A stretch of DNA of 51,421 bases from Vibrio sp. CAU 1672 (GCF_029223195.1 NZ_JARHUF010000028.1:1-51421); one strand, 5' to 3'. Numbered from the stretch's first letter, positions 16,972 to 25,860 are shown. Numbers and translations: made by a program. The notes: generated by a model not told the origin, from the sequence alone.

Positions 16972-17274
16972 TTAAATTTGAGTAATGTTGTCGGCATGTA
17001 ACACTAATTTCCCCACACCATTCCGGCCGGTTTGATAGGCAACAAAGCCGCCTACCTTAATGTTACTGCCTGGTACTAAATTCTGAGTTAATGCTTGTGA
17101 CCTTTGCCCACTGACCACTACCGGCATACGACAATAGACTTGTCTCGGCAGGTCAGCTTCGATAACGGTAGAGCGGTGCTCTAACCAAAACCGACAGTGT
17201 TCAATCCCACTTGGGCTTTTACTGCGAATCGGAGGCTTAGCAACAGTGCCACTGAGCTCCATTCGGTTGGTCAT
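16972..17274 (-). CDS. priB: Primosomal replication protein N (PriB)
   Basis: PriB is a dimeric OB-fold single-strand DNA-binding protein that helps PriA and DnaT reload DnaB at stalled forks. The 100-residue protein has the expected start (MTNRMELSGTVAK), SPSGIEHCRFWLEHRS and QALTQNLVPGSNIKVGGF. It sits between rpsF and rpsR, its standard place in gammaproteobacteria. Confidence 0.95.
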   Translation of the reverse strand: MTNRMELSGTVAKPPIRSKSPSGIEHCRFWLEHRSTVIEADLPRQVYCRMPVVVSGQRSQALTQNLVPGSNIKVGGFVAYQTGRNGVGKLVLHADNITQI

Positions 17275-17282
17275 AAGAGATA

Positions 17283-17672
17283 TTACTCAGCAGCTGCTTC
17301 TGGCTTAGCTTCAGCACGCTCTTCGCGACGAGGAGCACGCTCTGCACGCTCTTCTTTCTGCTTAAGCATGATAGATTGCTCAGTGATAGCCGCTTTAGTA
17401 CGCATGATCATGTTACGTAGAACTGCATCGTTGAAACGGAAAGCAGTTTCTAGCTCATCAATTACAGCTTGGTCAGCTTCAACGTTCATTAGAACGTAGT
17501 GAGCTTTGTGAAGCTTGTTGATTGGGTAAGCCAGTTGACGACGGCCCCAGTCTTCTAGACGGTGGATTTTACCGCCAGCTTCAGTGATAGAACCAGTGTA
17601 ACGCTCGATCATGCCAGCAACTTGCTCGCTTTGATCTGGGTGCACCATGAATACGATTTCGTAATGACGCAT
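17283..17672 (-). CDS. rpsF: 30S ribosomal protein S6
   Basis: The 129-residue protein starts MRHYEIVFMVHPDQSEQV and has GRRQLAYPINKLHKAHYVLMN. The C-terminal tail after about residue 100 is rich in Glu, Arg and Ala, the region that receives glutamates from RimK in E. coli; here the tail ends PEAAAE. It is first in the operon. In many bacteria an S6:S18-binding RNA motif lies upstream of rpsF; I could not identify it with confidence here. Confidence 0.98.
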   Translation of the reverse strand: MRHYEIVFMVHPDQSEQVAGMIERYTGSITEAGGKIHRLEDWGRRQLAYPINKLHKAHYVLMNVEADQAVIDELETAFRFNDAVLRNMIMRTKAAITEQSIMLKQKEERAERAPRREERAEAKPEAAAE

Positions 17673-17769
17673 TGGTTGCTCCTTACGGATTATTCAGCTT
17701 CCACAAATGGCTCAGTCGTCCAGAGGAAGCAAGGAACTAAAGATAATTGACTGAGTTTAAGGAGCACGA

Positions 17770-17798
17770 ATAGTACAGAAAGGACGCAAAATAGGCAA
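17770..17798 (-). promoter_or_regulatory. Promoter of rpsF-priB-rpsR-rplI
   Basis: The minus strand has -35 TTGCCT (17793-17798), a 17-bp spacer and -10 TACTAT (17770-17775). It would give a leader of about 90 nt before rpsF, room enough for an autoregulatory structure. Confidence 0.65.
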
Positions 17799-17845
17799 GT
17801 GGTTATTTGCGTTGTGGTGCGGATATTTTATTGGAAGGACGGGCA

Positions 17846-17882
17846 GAAAATAACAAAGGCTGCCCGTACAGTAGCAGCCTTT
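17846..17882 (-). terminator. Terminator after rpe
   Basis: A 9-bp stem (17855-17863 with 17874-17882) with a 10-nt loop lies 21 bp after the rpe stop and is followed by TGTTATTTT on the minus strand. It ends the damX-dam-rpe run, so gph and trpS, which follow rpe in E. coli, are not part of this unit. Confidence 0.75.
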
Positions 17883-17903
17883 AAAATCAGCATGTTAAAG
17901 CGG

Positions 17904-18575
17904 TTATTTTACCTGAGCCAGCTCTTCACGCATTTGGTCGATGACTTGCTTGTAATCCGGCTGGCCAAAAATGGCGGATCCGGCGACAAACATATCGGCA
18001 CCCGCTTCAGCGATTTCACCAATATTATCAACTTTCACCCCGCCATCAATTTCCAGGCGGATATCACGGCCGGACTCATCAATCATTTTACGTACCGCAC
18101 GCAGCTTATCCAGCGTGTGAGGAATGAATGACTGGCCACCAAAGCCCGGGTTGACTGACATCAGCAGGATCAAATCGACTTTGTCCATGATGAACTCAAG
18201 ATGCGCCAGTGGCGTTGCTGGGTTGAGTACCACACCGGCTTTACAGCCATGCTCTTTGATCAGTTGAAGTGTACGGTCCACGTGATCAGAGGCCTCAACG
18301 TGGAAAGTGATCATCGATGCACCTGCTTTCGCGAAATCAGGGATGATGCGGTCTACAGGTTTCACCATCAGGTGGACATCGATTGGGGCAGTGATGCCAT
18401 AATCACGCAGCGCTTTACACACTGGTGCACCAAAAGTCAGATTGGGCACATAGTGGTTATCCATCACATCGAAATGCACCACATCCGCACCCGCTGCGAG
18501 TACTTTCTCTACGTCTTCCCCTAGACGGGCAAAATCAGCCGATAAAATGGATGGAGCAATAAGAAAATCTTTCAT
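17904..18575 (-). CDS. rpe: Ribulose-phosphate 3-epimerase
   Basis: Rpe interconverts ribulose 5-phosphate and xylulose 5-phosphate. With the start at 18575 (MKDFLIAPSILSADFARLG), preceded by TGAGGT, the protein has 223 residues. Metal and catalytic motifs are VVHFDVMDNHYVPN, HLMV and MSVNPGFGGQ, with EIDGGV near the C-terminus. The upstream ATG at 18623 adds a leader without family match. The usual downstream neighbours gph and trpS are absent; a terminator and rpsF follow instead. Confidence 0.96.
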   Translation of the reverse strand: MKDFLIAPSILSADFARLGEDVEKVLAAGADVVHFDVMDNHYVPNLTFGAPVCKALRDYGITAPIDVHLMVKPVDRIIPDFAKAGASMITFHVEASDHVDRTLQLIKEHGCKAGVVLNPATPLAHLEFIMDKVDLILLMSVNPGFGGQSFIPHTLDKLRAVRKMIDESGRDIRLEIDGGVKVDNIGEIAEAGADMFVAGSAIFGQPDYKQVIDQMREELAQVK

Positions 18576-18675
18576 ACCTGACCTCAGTAGTGGCGAGCAA
18601 ACAGCAAACAATTTTGCGCGCAATTCTACCGAAGCCAGTGGCGAGATCCACTACTAAGACGAAATAGTGTGAGAA

Positions 18676-19515
18676 TTATGATACTGAGGTCTCGGACTCA
18701 GGGGCGTGAAACAGCGCCAGTAACTCATCGACCTTGTTGCGCCCACCACCGTTACGGCTGATAGTTCGCTTCACTTTCACCACACTCAGGTCAGCACCAT
18801 GGTAAAGGCGCCGGGTCAATGTCGTGTCGTGGTTGGAAATCAATACCGGAATACCGCGCTTCATCGCGGTTGTTTCCGCCACATCAGCCAGCGCCGCTTG
18901 ATCATCCAGCGTAAAGCCATTGCCGGCATACGAGGTAAAATTGGCGGTATTGGATAACGGCGCATACGGCGGATCACAGTAGATCACGCTGCCTTTGCGG
19001 GCCCGGCTGAAGGTTTCTGGGTAACCTTCACACACAAACGTCGCTTTCTTGGCTTTTTCGGCAAAAAACTCCAGTTCGGCCTCTGGGAAATACGGCTTTT
19101 TGTAAGAACCAAACGGAACGTTAAATCCGCCTTTTTTGTTATAGCGACATAAGCCATTAAAGCCAAAACGATTCATGTACAAAAAGGCCAACGAGCGATA
19201 CATCACGTCATCGGTCGCATTGAAGTCAGCACGAATGCTCAGGTAAGCCTCTTTACGGTTATTTTCCGGTACAAACCAGCGCTTCGCTTCAGCAATGTAC
19301 TCTTGTGGACGCTCTTTAAGCAAATTGTAGAGATTGATAAGATCCGGATTGATGTCCGCCAACAGGTATTGCTCATAATCTGTATTGAGGAACACTGAAC
19401 CAGCACCTACAAAAGGTTCAACCAGCTTTCGAGCAGGCGGCAAATGACGTTGGATGTCTTCAACCAGTCCGTACTTCCCTCCCGCCCATTTTAGAAAGGC
19501 TCGTTGCTTTTTCAT
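18676..19515 (-). CDS. dam: DNA adenine methylase Dam
   Basis: Dam methylates GATC sites and guides mismatch repair and replication timing. The 279-residue protein has FLKWAGGKY (7-15) for AdoMet binding, VEPFVGAGSVFLN (32-44) and the catalytic DPPY at 181-184, the same positions as in E. coli Dam. It lies between damX and rpe. Dam is essential in Vibrio cholerae, in line with its place in a conserved operon. Confidence 0.97.
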   Translation of the reverse strand: MKKQRAFLKWAGGKYGLVEDIQRHLPPARKLVEPFVGAGSVFLNTDYEQYLLADINPDLINLYNLLKERPQEYIAEAKRWFVPENNRKEAYLSIRADFNATDDVMYRSLAFLYMNRFGFNGLCRYNKKGGFNVPFGSYKKPYFPEAELEFFAEKAKKATFVCEGYPETFSRARKGSVIYCDPPYAPLSNTANFTSYAGNGFTLDDQAALADVAETTAMKRGIPVLISNHDTTLTRRLYHGADLSVVKVKRTISRNGGGRNKVDELLALFHAPESETSVS

Positions 19516-19584
19516 CTACTGCTCTATCTATCGACCAAAAATTAAGGCTGCGGAATGTAACATATTTTTTTATCAAGCTCAGGA

Positions 19585-21117
19585 TTATTTCACACGTTCG
19601 ATTTCACGCTGAACTTGCCGCACAGACTTTGCCCACGGACTCAAGGCCTTAAGTGAAGCGGGTAAACTTTCTATCGCATCGCGCGCGGCCTGGATCGTCG
19701 GGTAATCCCGGTAAGTCACGATAAACCACTCACTGCCATTGCGCAGCGTGGGATAAATACGCGCCTGTTCACCCAGTTGATGTTGATCTAAAAAGCGCTG
19801 GACGTCTGCCAGTGAGGTCATCGCCGCCAACTGAATAGTGTATGCCCTCGGCGAAAGCGCCAGCAGCTCTTCCCGGGCATAAGAAAATCTAACCACCGGC
19901 TGCGGGGGCGTCTCAGTGGAAGCAACAGGTGACAACGCACTTTCCGCCCCGCCTTGCTCAAGGCTCTGATCATCTGCGGGAACATCCGCTTCACTAGCCT
20001 CGTCAACGGCCACCTGAGCAACTGAAGCCTCTACCAAGTCATCTATCGGCTGTGTATCAACGGCCTCAGGTTTCCCTTCGAGCAACGCGTCAACCACGCC
20101 CGACTCGATAACCACGCGCTGCTGGTTATCTTCACGGCCTACACTGGCCGTATCGGCGATGATCGCTGGCGGCAGCGCATCAGAATCATCTTGAGCACCA
20201 CTCAGATCGAGGCGGTCATCCACGCTGGTATCAATCGGAGTTAGCTCTGCAGGCTCTCCCCCGGTAACTGGCGTCTCCGGCAGGGTTGGAATAGCGGTTT
20301 GCTCAATCGCTCCGGTAATCCGCTGCGCTTGCTCATCCGGACTGGGCTGATTAAACATCCACCAGTACCCCCCAGCGGCCAGTAATAAGAGCACAAGTAC
20401 GACTAACGCGATATTGAGCGGCGAACCCACTATTGAGCGGATCACAATCCTTCTTTCCACTTTCATCTCTCCTAATGCCAAGATCTCTCCCGGGATCGGG
20501 ACGACCTTTTTGAATGCCTCCCGAACTTGCCGCTCCGCTTGATCATCGACATAACGTACCACCAGTGACTCAAAAAACTGCCTGGCTTCGATTTCGGAAA
20601 GCATCTCGATATCAAGCTCGATCGGTTTGTACTCTTGTCCATAACTTAAGCGGGATAACAATGCACTCAGCCGGCCTGTTTGGGTAAACAGCAACACATT
20701 GATGTTCCAGATAGGATTCGCTTGGGCCGCCATCACCAGCATCCACAGCTCCGCAATCAAAGCCTCACTGAGTAACTGTGCATCATCGACCACAATGGCG
20801 ATATCACAAGGCTCCTCACCTAGCATGCGCTCCAGGCTATCAAGTAAGGGATCGTGTTGATTAAACAAAGCATCAGACACTATCTGACTGAGGACCAACA
20901 CCCGGCGCTGGACATCATCCTGACTCGGGTGACACAGCAATAAACTCTGGTTTTTTTGCTCGGCCCCCACTTCAAGGTAGCGTTGCGCCAGCCACGATTT
21001 ACCATAGCCTGGCTCACCCTGAATAGCGATCAGATTGGAGCCAAAACGAGTTAACAGCGCTAACCGATCTAACAATCTGGTTTGCGATTCCAATTCAAGA
21101 ACATGGGCTAAATTCAT
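19585..21117 (-). CDS. damX: DamX, SPOR-domain cell division protein
   Basis: DamX is an inner membrane protein that binds denuded septal peptidoglycan. The 510-residue protein has an N-terminal ATPase-like domain with Walker A GEPGYGKS (34-41) and VVDDAQLL (109-116), a single membrane helix at about 233-254, an acidic, proline- and valine-rich periplasmic linker (about 258-425), and a C-terminal SPOR domain from about residue 430. It is longer than E. coli DamX (about 430) because of the linker. It follows aroB. Confidence 0.92.
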   Translation of the reverse strand: MNLAHVLELESQTRLLDRLALLTRFGSNLIAIQGEPGYGKSWLAQRYLEVGAEQKNQSLLLCHPSQDDVQRRVLVLSQIVSDALFNQHDPLLDSLERMLGEEPCDIAIVVDDAQLLSEALIAELWMLVMAAQANPIWNINVLLFTQTGRLSALLSRLSYGQEYKPIELDIEMLSEIEARQFFESLVVRYVDDQAERQVREAFKKVVPIPGEILALGEMKVERRIVIRSIVGSPLNIALVVLVLLLLAAGGYWWMFNQPSPDEQAQRITGAIEQTAIPTLPETPVTGGEPAELTPIDTSVDDRLDLSGAQDDSDALPPAIIADTASVGREDNQQRVVIESGVVDALLEGKPEAVDTQPIDDLVEASVAQVAVDEASEADVPADDQSLEQGGAESALSPVASTETPPQPVVRFSYAREELLALSPRAYTIQLAAMTSLADVQRFLDQHQLGEQARIYPTLRNGSEWFIVTYRDYPTIQAARDAIESLPASLKALSPWAKSVRQVQREIERVK

Positions 21118-21138
21118 TCACTAACCTAAACACACTAC

Positions 21139-21166
21139 AACAATGACGCCGACAGGCGCCATTGTT
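21139..21166 (-). other. Hairpin between aroB and damX
   Basis: A 12-bp stem (21139-21150 with 21155-21166, one G-U pair on the minus-strand RNA) fills most of the 53-bp gap between aroB and damX. No U-run follows, so it is more likely a processing or partial attenuation structure than a full terminator. Confidence 0.5.
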
Positions 21167-21170
21167 AGGG

Positions 21171-22274
21171 TTAAATGCAGCGACCAAAGTCAATCGCTTG
21201 CTTGATGATCTCCTGAGGCGTATCAGCAATGACTTCCGCACTGCCAATGTTGGTCGGCAACACCAGACGTAGCTGCCCGGAAAGCACCTTCTTGTCTCGC
21301 ATCATATGCGTCATGAAATCATCAAAGCTCATACTCTCTGGCGTATGCACCGGCAACTGAGCACGGCGCAGCAAGGTGATCATGCGTTGTAACTGCGCTT
21401 CTGAAATCAACCCTCGCAACTGAGCAGTTTTAGCGGCCATTACCGTCCCCGCCGCCACAGCTTCGCCGTGTAACCAATTACCATACCCCAGCTCGGCTTC
21501 AATCGCGTGACCAAATGTATGACCCAGATTCAATAATGCGCGAATACCCGACTCTTTTTCATCCTGGGCAACCACTTCGGCTTTAATTTGACAACAACGG
21601 GCAATGGCGTAACCCAGTGCATCCTCATCTAAGGCATATAACCGTTCTAAGTTATCTTCTAACCAGCTGAAGAATGCACCATCGTAAATAATGCCGTATT
21701 TGATCACTTCGGCCATGCCGGCAGCAAACTCTCGCGCCGGAAGGGTGGACAAGCAGTTAGTATCAATGATCACCGCTTTGGGTTGGTAAAAGGCACCGAT
21801 CATGTTTTTACCCAGCGGATGGTTAACCGCCGTTTTCCCGCCCACCGAAGAGTCCACCTGAGACAGAAGGGTGGTTGGGATCTGAACAAAATCCACCCCT
21901 CGCTGGTAACAAGCCGAGGCAAAGCCGACCAAATCACCAATGACCCCACCACCCAGGGCAATGATCACCACATCACGAGCGTAGTTCCCTTCGAGCAAAA
22001 AGCTCATCACCTGATTAAATACATCCAGGTTCTTGTATTGCTCACCATCAGGCAGGGTTAATAATGCCGCATCACAGCCAAGGGCATCAAGTTGTTGGAG
22101 GATTCTATCCGCGTACAGCGGGGCTACCGTGACATTACTGATCACGACCACCTTCTGCTTGGCGTTAGTTTTGTTAGAGAGAATTTGGGAAAGATAGGCC
22201 GGGTCATCAAACAACCCGGCACCTATTGAGATTGGGTAGCTACGTTCAGCAAGATCGACCGTAATCCGTTCCAT
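21171..22274 (-). CDS. aroB: 3-Dehydroquinate synthase
   Basis: AroB cyclises DAHP to 3-dehydroquinate, the second step of the shikimate pathway, using NAD and a divalent metal. The 367-residue protein has DGEQYK, the GGGVIGDLVGFASACYQRGVDF nucleotide region (about 104-125), VGGKTAVNHPLGKNMIG and the metal histidine stretch LNLGHTFGHAIE. It follows aroK by 33 bp, as in E. coli. Confidence 0.98.
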   Translation of the reverse strand: MERITVDLAERSYPISIGAGLFDDPAYLSQILSNKTNAKQKVVVISNVTVAPLYADRILQQLDALGCDAALLTLPDGEQYKNLDVFNQVMSFLLEGNYARDVVIIALGGGVIGDLVGFASACYQRGVDFVQIPTTLLSQVDSSVGGKTAVNHPLGKNMIGAFYQPKAVIIDTNCLSTLPAREFAAGMAEVIKYGIIYDGAFFSWLEDNLERLYALDEDALGYAIARCCQIKAEVVAQDEKESGIRALLNLGHTFGHAIEAELGYGNWLHGEAVAAGTVMAAKTAQLRGLISEAQLQRMITLLRRAQLPVHTPESMSFDDFMTHMMRDKKVLSGQLRLVLPTNIGSAEVIADTPQEIIKQAIDFGRCI

Positions 22275-22307
22275 CGGTGTGCTCCAATTTGAAAAGAGAT
22301 AGAAAAC

Positions 22308-22826
22308 CTATCTCTCTTCTAGCATTTTTACGATCTGATTGGCTACCACTTTTGCACTCTGATCATCAGTGCGTACAGTGTAATCTGCCACCTCTTCATA
22401 CAGTGGATTACGCTGCTCTGCCAGTTGTTCCAGTACTTCACGCGGGTTATCCGTTTGAAGCAGAGGTCGCTTCTTGTCACGGTTGGTTCGTGCAAGTTGC
22501 TTTTCAATTGTGGTTTCCAGGTAAACTACCACACCGCGCGCTGAAAGACGGTTACGGTTTTCTTTACTCTTCACCGAACCACCACCCGTTGCCAGTACGA
22601 TACCCTGCTCTTGAGTCAGATCATCGATCACTGCTTCTTCGCGCTTACGGAAACCGTCTTCACCCTCAACATCAAAAACCCAAGCAATGTCTGCACCAGT
22701 GCGTTCTTCAATCACTGTATCAGAGTCAACAAACTCCATATGCAGTTGCTGTGCTAGATGTCTACCAATTGTACTTTTGCCGGCACCCATCGGGCCAACA
22801 AGAAAAATATTACGTTTCTCAGCCAT
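22308..22826 (-). CDS. aroK: Shikimate kinase I
   Basis: AroK phosphorylates shikimate. The 172-residue protein has Walker A GPMGAGKS (11-18), the shikimate-binding DSD and R of the FRKRE segment, and TGGGSVKS. Between its start and the pilQ stop lies a 173-bp gap with a good internal promoter and strong RNA structure, so its expression is probably separable from the pil genes. Confidence 0.97.
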   Translation of the reverse strand: MAEKRNIFLVGPMGAGKSTIGRHLAQQLHMEFVDSDTVIEERTGADIAWVFDVEGEDGFRKREEAVIDDLTQEQGIVLATGGGSVKSKENRNRLSARGVVVYLETTIEKQLARTNRDKKRPLLQTDNPREVLEQLAEQRNPLYEEVADYTVRTDDQSAKVVANQIVKMLEER

Positions 22827-22863
22827 ATTTAGCAGTAATTTACAACATTAATTCGATAACATC

Positions 22864-22909
22864 GCCACAAGAAAACACAGCCGAATCGCTGTTCTACACG
22901 GCTTGTGGC
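22864..22909 (-). other. Leader hairpin upstream of aroK (structure 2:3)
   Basis: GCCACAAG (22864-22871) pairs with CTTGTGGC (22902-22909), with a nested ACAGC/GCTGT hairpin inside. It lies 38 bp upstream of the aroK ATG. The 22902-22909 arm can instead pair with a copy upstream (22959-22967), so two structures compete. Confidence 0.6.
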
Positions 22910-22967
22910 ACCAATTCCTCACAGATATTTCGTGATAAGACCCGAAATTATCCAAGCATGGTGCCAC
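22905..22967 (-). other. Alternative leader hairpin (structure 1:2) between pilQ and aroK
   Basis: GTGGCACCA at 22905-22913 and TGGTGCCAC at 22959-22967 are a perfect 9-bp inverted repeat, with a nested ATTTCG/CGAAAT hairpin between them. The shared GTGGC makes it exclusive with the 22864-22909 hairpin. Only transcripts reading through from pilQ would contain both arms. Confidence 0.6.
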
Positions 22968-22975
22968 TAATGCAA
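22947..22975 (-). promoter_or_regulatory. Promoter for aroKB and downstream genes
   Basis: The minus strand has -35 TTGCAT (22970-22975), a 17-bp spacer and -10 GATAAT (22947-22952). The upstream arm of the 1:2 inverted repeat lies inside the spacer, so RNA started here lacks it. Confidence 0.65.
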
Positions 22976-22999
22976 CTTTATTTTTGATCTAATCGATAA

Positions 23000-24733
23000 T
23001 TACTCAATCACCACCTTGGGCGTAACAAAGATCAATAGCTCACTTTTCCCTACATTTTCATAGCTTCGGCGAAATAGAGCCCCCAGTAACGGCAGGTCTC
23101 CCAGCAAAGGCACTTTATCCACCGAGTTGGTCATGCTGTGTTGGAAAATACCGCCTAAAACCACGGTCTCTCCATTATTGACCAGCACTTGGGTACCAAT
23201 GCGTTGGGTATCGATCGCCACCGCTTCTCCGGTGCCGGTTTTCATCACCTTACCCGGCCTGTCCTGGGTGACACTCAGGTCGAGCACTAATCGGTTATCT
23301 GGAGTAATTTGCGGCGTTACTTTCAAACTCAACACTGCCTTTTTAAAGGTGATCGACGTGGCCCCGCTGGATGAGGCTTCCAGGTATGGGATCTCGGTTC
23401 CTTGCTCAATGTAAGCGGGCTTTTTGTTGGTGGTGATCAATCGCGGGCTTGAGATAACTTCGGCCTTTGACTCCTGCTGCAATGCCGACAGCTCCAAATC
23501 CAGCAAGGTATCCGAACCCAGCTTCGCCACTTGAAAGGCAATGCTGGTGGCACTCGGGCTGGTGGCAGCAAGGTTTACGTTAAGGAAGTCATCAATCCCC
23601 ACGCTGTTGCCACCTTCTCCTTCGCCCCCCTCATCATACAAACCGATCGTCGCCAGGTTATTCTCGATAGACCCACCGACGGTATGGCTGCCATTGATGG
23701 AGCTAAAGCCCCAGCGAATACCGAGTTCATCCATATTGCCTTCATTGACCGTGACAATTCTCGCCTCAATCTGCACTTGTTTAACCGGAACATCCAGCGA
23801 TTGGATAATGTCGCGGATCACCGCGATATTTTGCGGTAACTCACGGATGAGCAGCGAGTTGGTCCGCTCATCAATAGTCATACTACCGCGCGCTGACAGC
23901 ATACTGACGTTACCCTCACCGCTGATCATCTGAGCTATATCCGAAGCCTTGGCAAAATTAACCTTAATGATCTCTGACGCCAGCTCCCCCAGTTCGGAGG
24001 CCAACTTCTGTTTTTCCAGAGCTTGCTGCTCACGCTGATCCAACTCTTCCTTTGGGGCGACCAGGATCACATTGCCATCGACGCGTTTATCGAGTCCTTT
24101 CACCTTAAGTATGATGTCCAGCACCTGTTGCCACGGGACGCCGCCCAAACGCAGGGTTAGGTTGCCTACCACCGAGTCCGACACCACCAGATTGAAATCA
24201 TTGTAATCGGCGATTAACTGCAGAACATTGCGGATCGGGATATCCTGAAAGTTAATCGACATCAGCTTCCCCTCCTTCGCGAGTAAGCTGACTGGCTCTA
24301 CTGATGGCTCTGTGGCTGGCTTGATAATCGTCACCTCAAGATAACGACCTGAAAGACGGTAATCATAACCAAATTCCTGGTTAGTATATGCCACCAGACG
24401 AGTTGCTGAAGCATCACGAAACACTTCCACGCTCTCAACTACGGTAGCAAAATCACTGACGTCCAGCAGATACAACTGCTCATCGTTAACTGTCGTATTC
24501 ACTAGCGCTATACTTAGCCCCTGCTGTACTTTTTTGATGTCCACGACTACCGAAGGAGAAAGCAGCTCTATTTGCAGCAGCGCCTGTTTAGCTTGATTAG
24601 TGCGAAAATCGACCGCTTTTAACGCATTTACATCGCCCGGTTCAGCGGCTACAAGCGGGGTCATCATTAGCCATAGCCAGAACATACTGAAGCTGATCCA
24701 CTTCCTCTGTCTCAATGTCATTCCATGTTTCAT
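23000..24733 (-). CDS. pilQ: Type IV pilus secretin PilQ
   Basis: PilQ forms the outer membrane channel through which type IV (competence) pili pass. The 577-residue protein has a signal peptide (ending PLVAA), an AMIN-type domain (about 35-130), a secretin N-domain (INFQDIPIRNVLQLIADYNDFN, about 168-240), a second N-domain (about 258-340) and the C-terminal secretin core with NNGETVVLGGIFQ, VPLLGDLPLLGALFR and LLIFVTPKVV. It is last in pilMNOPQ. It is shorter than Pseudomonas PilQ, in line with fewer AMIN repeats. Confidence 0.96.
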   Translation of the reverse strand: MKHGMTLRQRKWISFSMFWLWLMMTPLVAAEPGDVNALKAVDFRTNQAKQALLQIELLSPSVVVDIKKVQQGLSIALVNTTVNDEQLYLLDVSDFATVVESVEVFRDASATRLVAYTNQEFGYDYRLSGRYLEVTIIKPATEPSVEPVSLLAKEGKLMSINFQDIPIRNVLQLIADYNDFNLVVSDSVVGNLTLRLGGVPWQQVLDIILKVKGLDKRVDGNVILVAPKEELDQREQQALEKQKLASELGELASEIIKVNFAKASDIAQMISGEGNVSMLSARGSMTIDERTNSLLIRELPQNIAVIRDIIQSLDVPVKQVQIEARIVTVNEGNMDELGIRWGFSSINGSHTVGGSIENNLATIGLYDEGGEGEGGNSVGIDDFLNVNLAATSPSATSIAFQVAKLGSDTLLDLELSALQQESKAEVISSPRLITTNKKPAYIEQGTEIPYLEASSSGATSITFKKAVLSLKVTPQITPDNRLVLDLSVTQDRPGKVMKTGTGEAVAIDTQRIGTQVLVNNGETVVLGGIFQHSMTNSVDKVPLLGDLPLLGALFRRSYENVGKSELLIFVTPKVVIE

Positions 24734-24761
24734 ATTAGTTACTCAGTATCAAAATCGATCT

Positions 24762-25277
24762 CTATCGCAAGGCCAGTTTCACTTTACGTGTCTGCCAACA
24801 ACCCAACCCATCCGGCAGCGTTTCACTCACTAACAGATAAGATGATGTAATAATTGTAATTTTCCCACGATTCTGCCCCAGATATTGCCCGGGTAGCACG
24901 CGGTGCACCGCTCCATCGGGGGCCTGTATCAAACCGGAAACAGTCTTGTCTGCGGTCATAACCCCCTTAAGGCGCAGGTGCTCTAGCGGAAAACGCTCCA
25001 GCTTGCCTGGCCGTTTGCGCGCGCCCGGCTGCCAGCAGTCTTTTCTTACCACTGGCTGGGTTGCAATCAACGCTTCTTGTGGTAACTCAAACGGCTCCCG
25101 TTGCACCTCAGGCTGATACAAAACCACCTGATAGTCATTCCGGGGCGAAAGCGTGGTGACCTCGTAGCGCGCCTGATTCTCCACCTGGCGAATAAAATCA
25201 CTCAGGGAGTCGTCATTCGCTTGGCACCCCAGCAACAGTGGACTTAGCGTGAACAACGCCAGGATGGGCTTATTCAT
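24762..25277 (-). CDS. pilP: Type IV pilus lipoprotein PilP
   Basis: PilP links the inner membrane PilMNO platform to PilQ. With the start at 25277 the protein has 171 residues, a lipobox LLLGC with Cys18, and the homology-region beta domain near the C-terminus (LEHLRLKGVM through GQNRGKITIITSSYLLVSETL). The start overlaps the pilO stop by 8 nt. The longer ORF start at 25430 lies inside pilO and is not used. Confidence 0.93.
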   Translation of the reverse strand: MNKPILALFTLSPLLLGCQANDDSLSDFIRQVENQARYEVTTLSPRNDYQVVLYQPEVQREPFELPQEALIATQPVVRKDCWQPGARKRPGKLERFPLEHLRLKGVMTADKTVSGLIQAPDGAVHRVLPGQYLGQNRGKITIITSSYLLVSETLPDGLGCWQTRKVKLALR

Positions 25278-25860
25278 GCTGTTTCTCCTCTGGCTTATAC
25301 TGGTAGGTATTGGCGCGCACGCGAAAGTGCAAGGTTTTACTTTCCTGACTAACCCGCTGCCAAGTGATATCCTGAAAGGTAATAATACGGGGCAAAGTGG
25401 CGATCGCCTGTGAGAACCGGCCGACATCATGGAAGTCTCCGGTTAATTCAATGTTGAGTGGCAACTGGTACAGAAACTGCTGCGATTGTTTCTCTCCCCA
25501 GTCAATTCGGGTAAAGGTCAGCCGGTTATCGATGCCGAGTTCGTTCACCGATGCCAACATGGTAGCCAATTCACTTTGTGCCGGCAGTTGTTGCAGCAGC
25601 ACCTGATAACGCTCGGTCAGCGCATCCAGCTGAGACTGCAACTGCGGTAAGGCGGCAGCCCGCTTGGCTTTGATTCTCAGTGTGGCCTTCAGCGTCTCTT
25701 CCTTTCCAGTCAGCTGCGCCAGTTGTTGCTGCTGAGGCTTCAAATAAAACCAGTAACCGATCCCCTGGAGTAGCAACACCAGTACCAGCAAAACCACCAA
25801 CTGTGGCAGCAATGGCCAGTCCAGCACCTCATCCAGCTCCAGCTCTTTCCAGTTATCCAT
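25270..25860 (-). CDS. pilO: Type IV pilus assembly protein PilO
   Basis: The 196-residue protein starts MDNWKELELDEV, with one membrane helix (about 19-40), a coiled coil (about 43-95) and a ferredoxin-like periplasmic domain. It forms a heterodimer with PilN in the inner membrane alignment complex. It overlaps pilN by 8 nt and pilP by 8 nt. Confidence 0.93.
   Translation of the reverse strand: MDNWKELELDEVLDWPLLPQLVVLLVLVLLLQGIGYWFYLKPQQQQLAQLTGKEETLKATLRIKAKRAAALPQLQSQLDALTERYQVLLQQLPAQSELATMLASVNELGIDNRLTFTRIDWGEKQSQQFLYQLPLNIELTGDFHDVGRFSQAIATLPRIITFQDITWQRVSQESKTLHFRVRANTYQYKPEEKQHE

Noticed and set aside
17673..17769. S6:S18-binding RNA motif in the rpsF leader
   Set aside because: The leader is long enough, but I could not place the conserved bulged hairpin convincingly.
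22277..22987. 236-codon plus-strand ORF across aroK
   Set aside because: It is antisense to aroK; its length follows from aroK's codon use and the composition is not protein-like.
25278..25430. 52-residue N-terminal extension of PilP
   Set aside because: It lies inside pilO in another frame; the lipoprotein signal with Cys18 starts at 25277.
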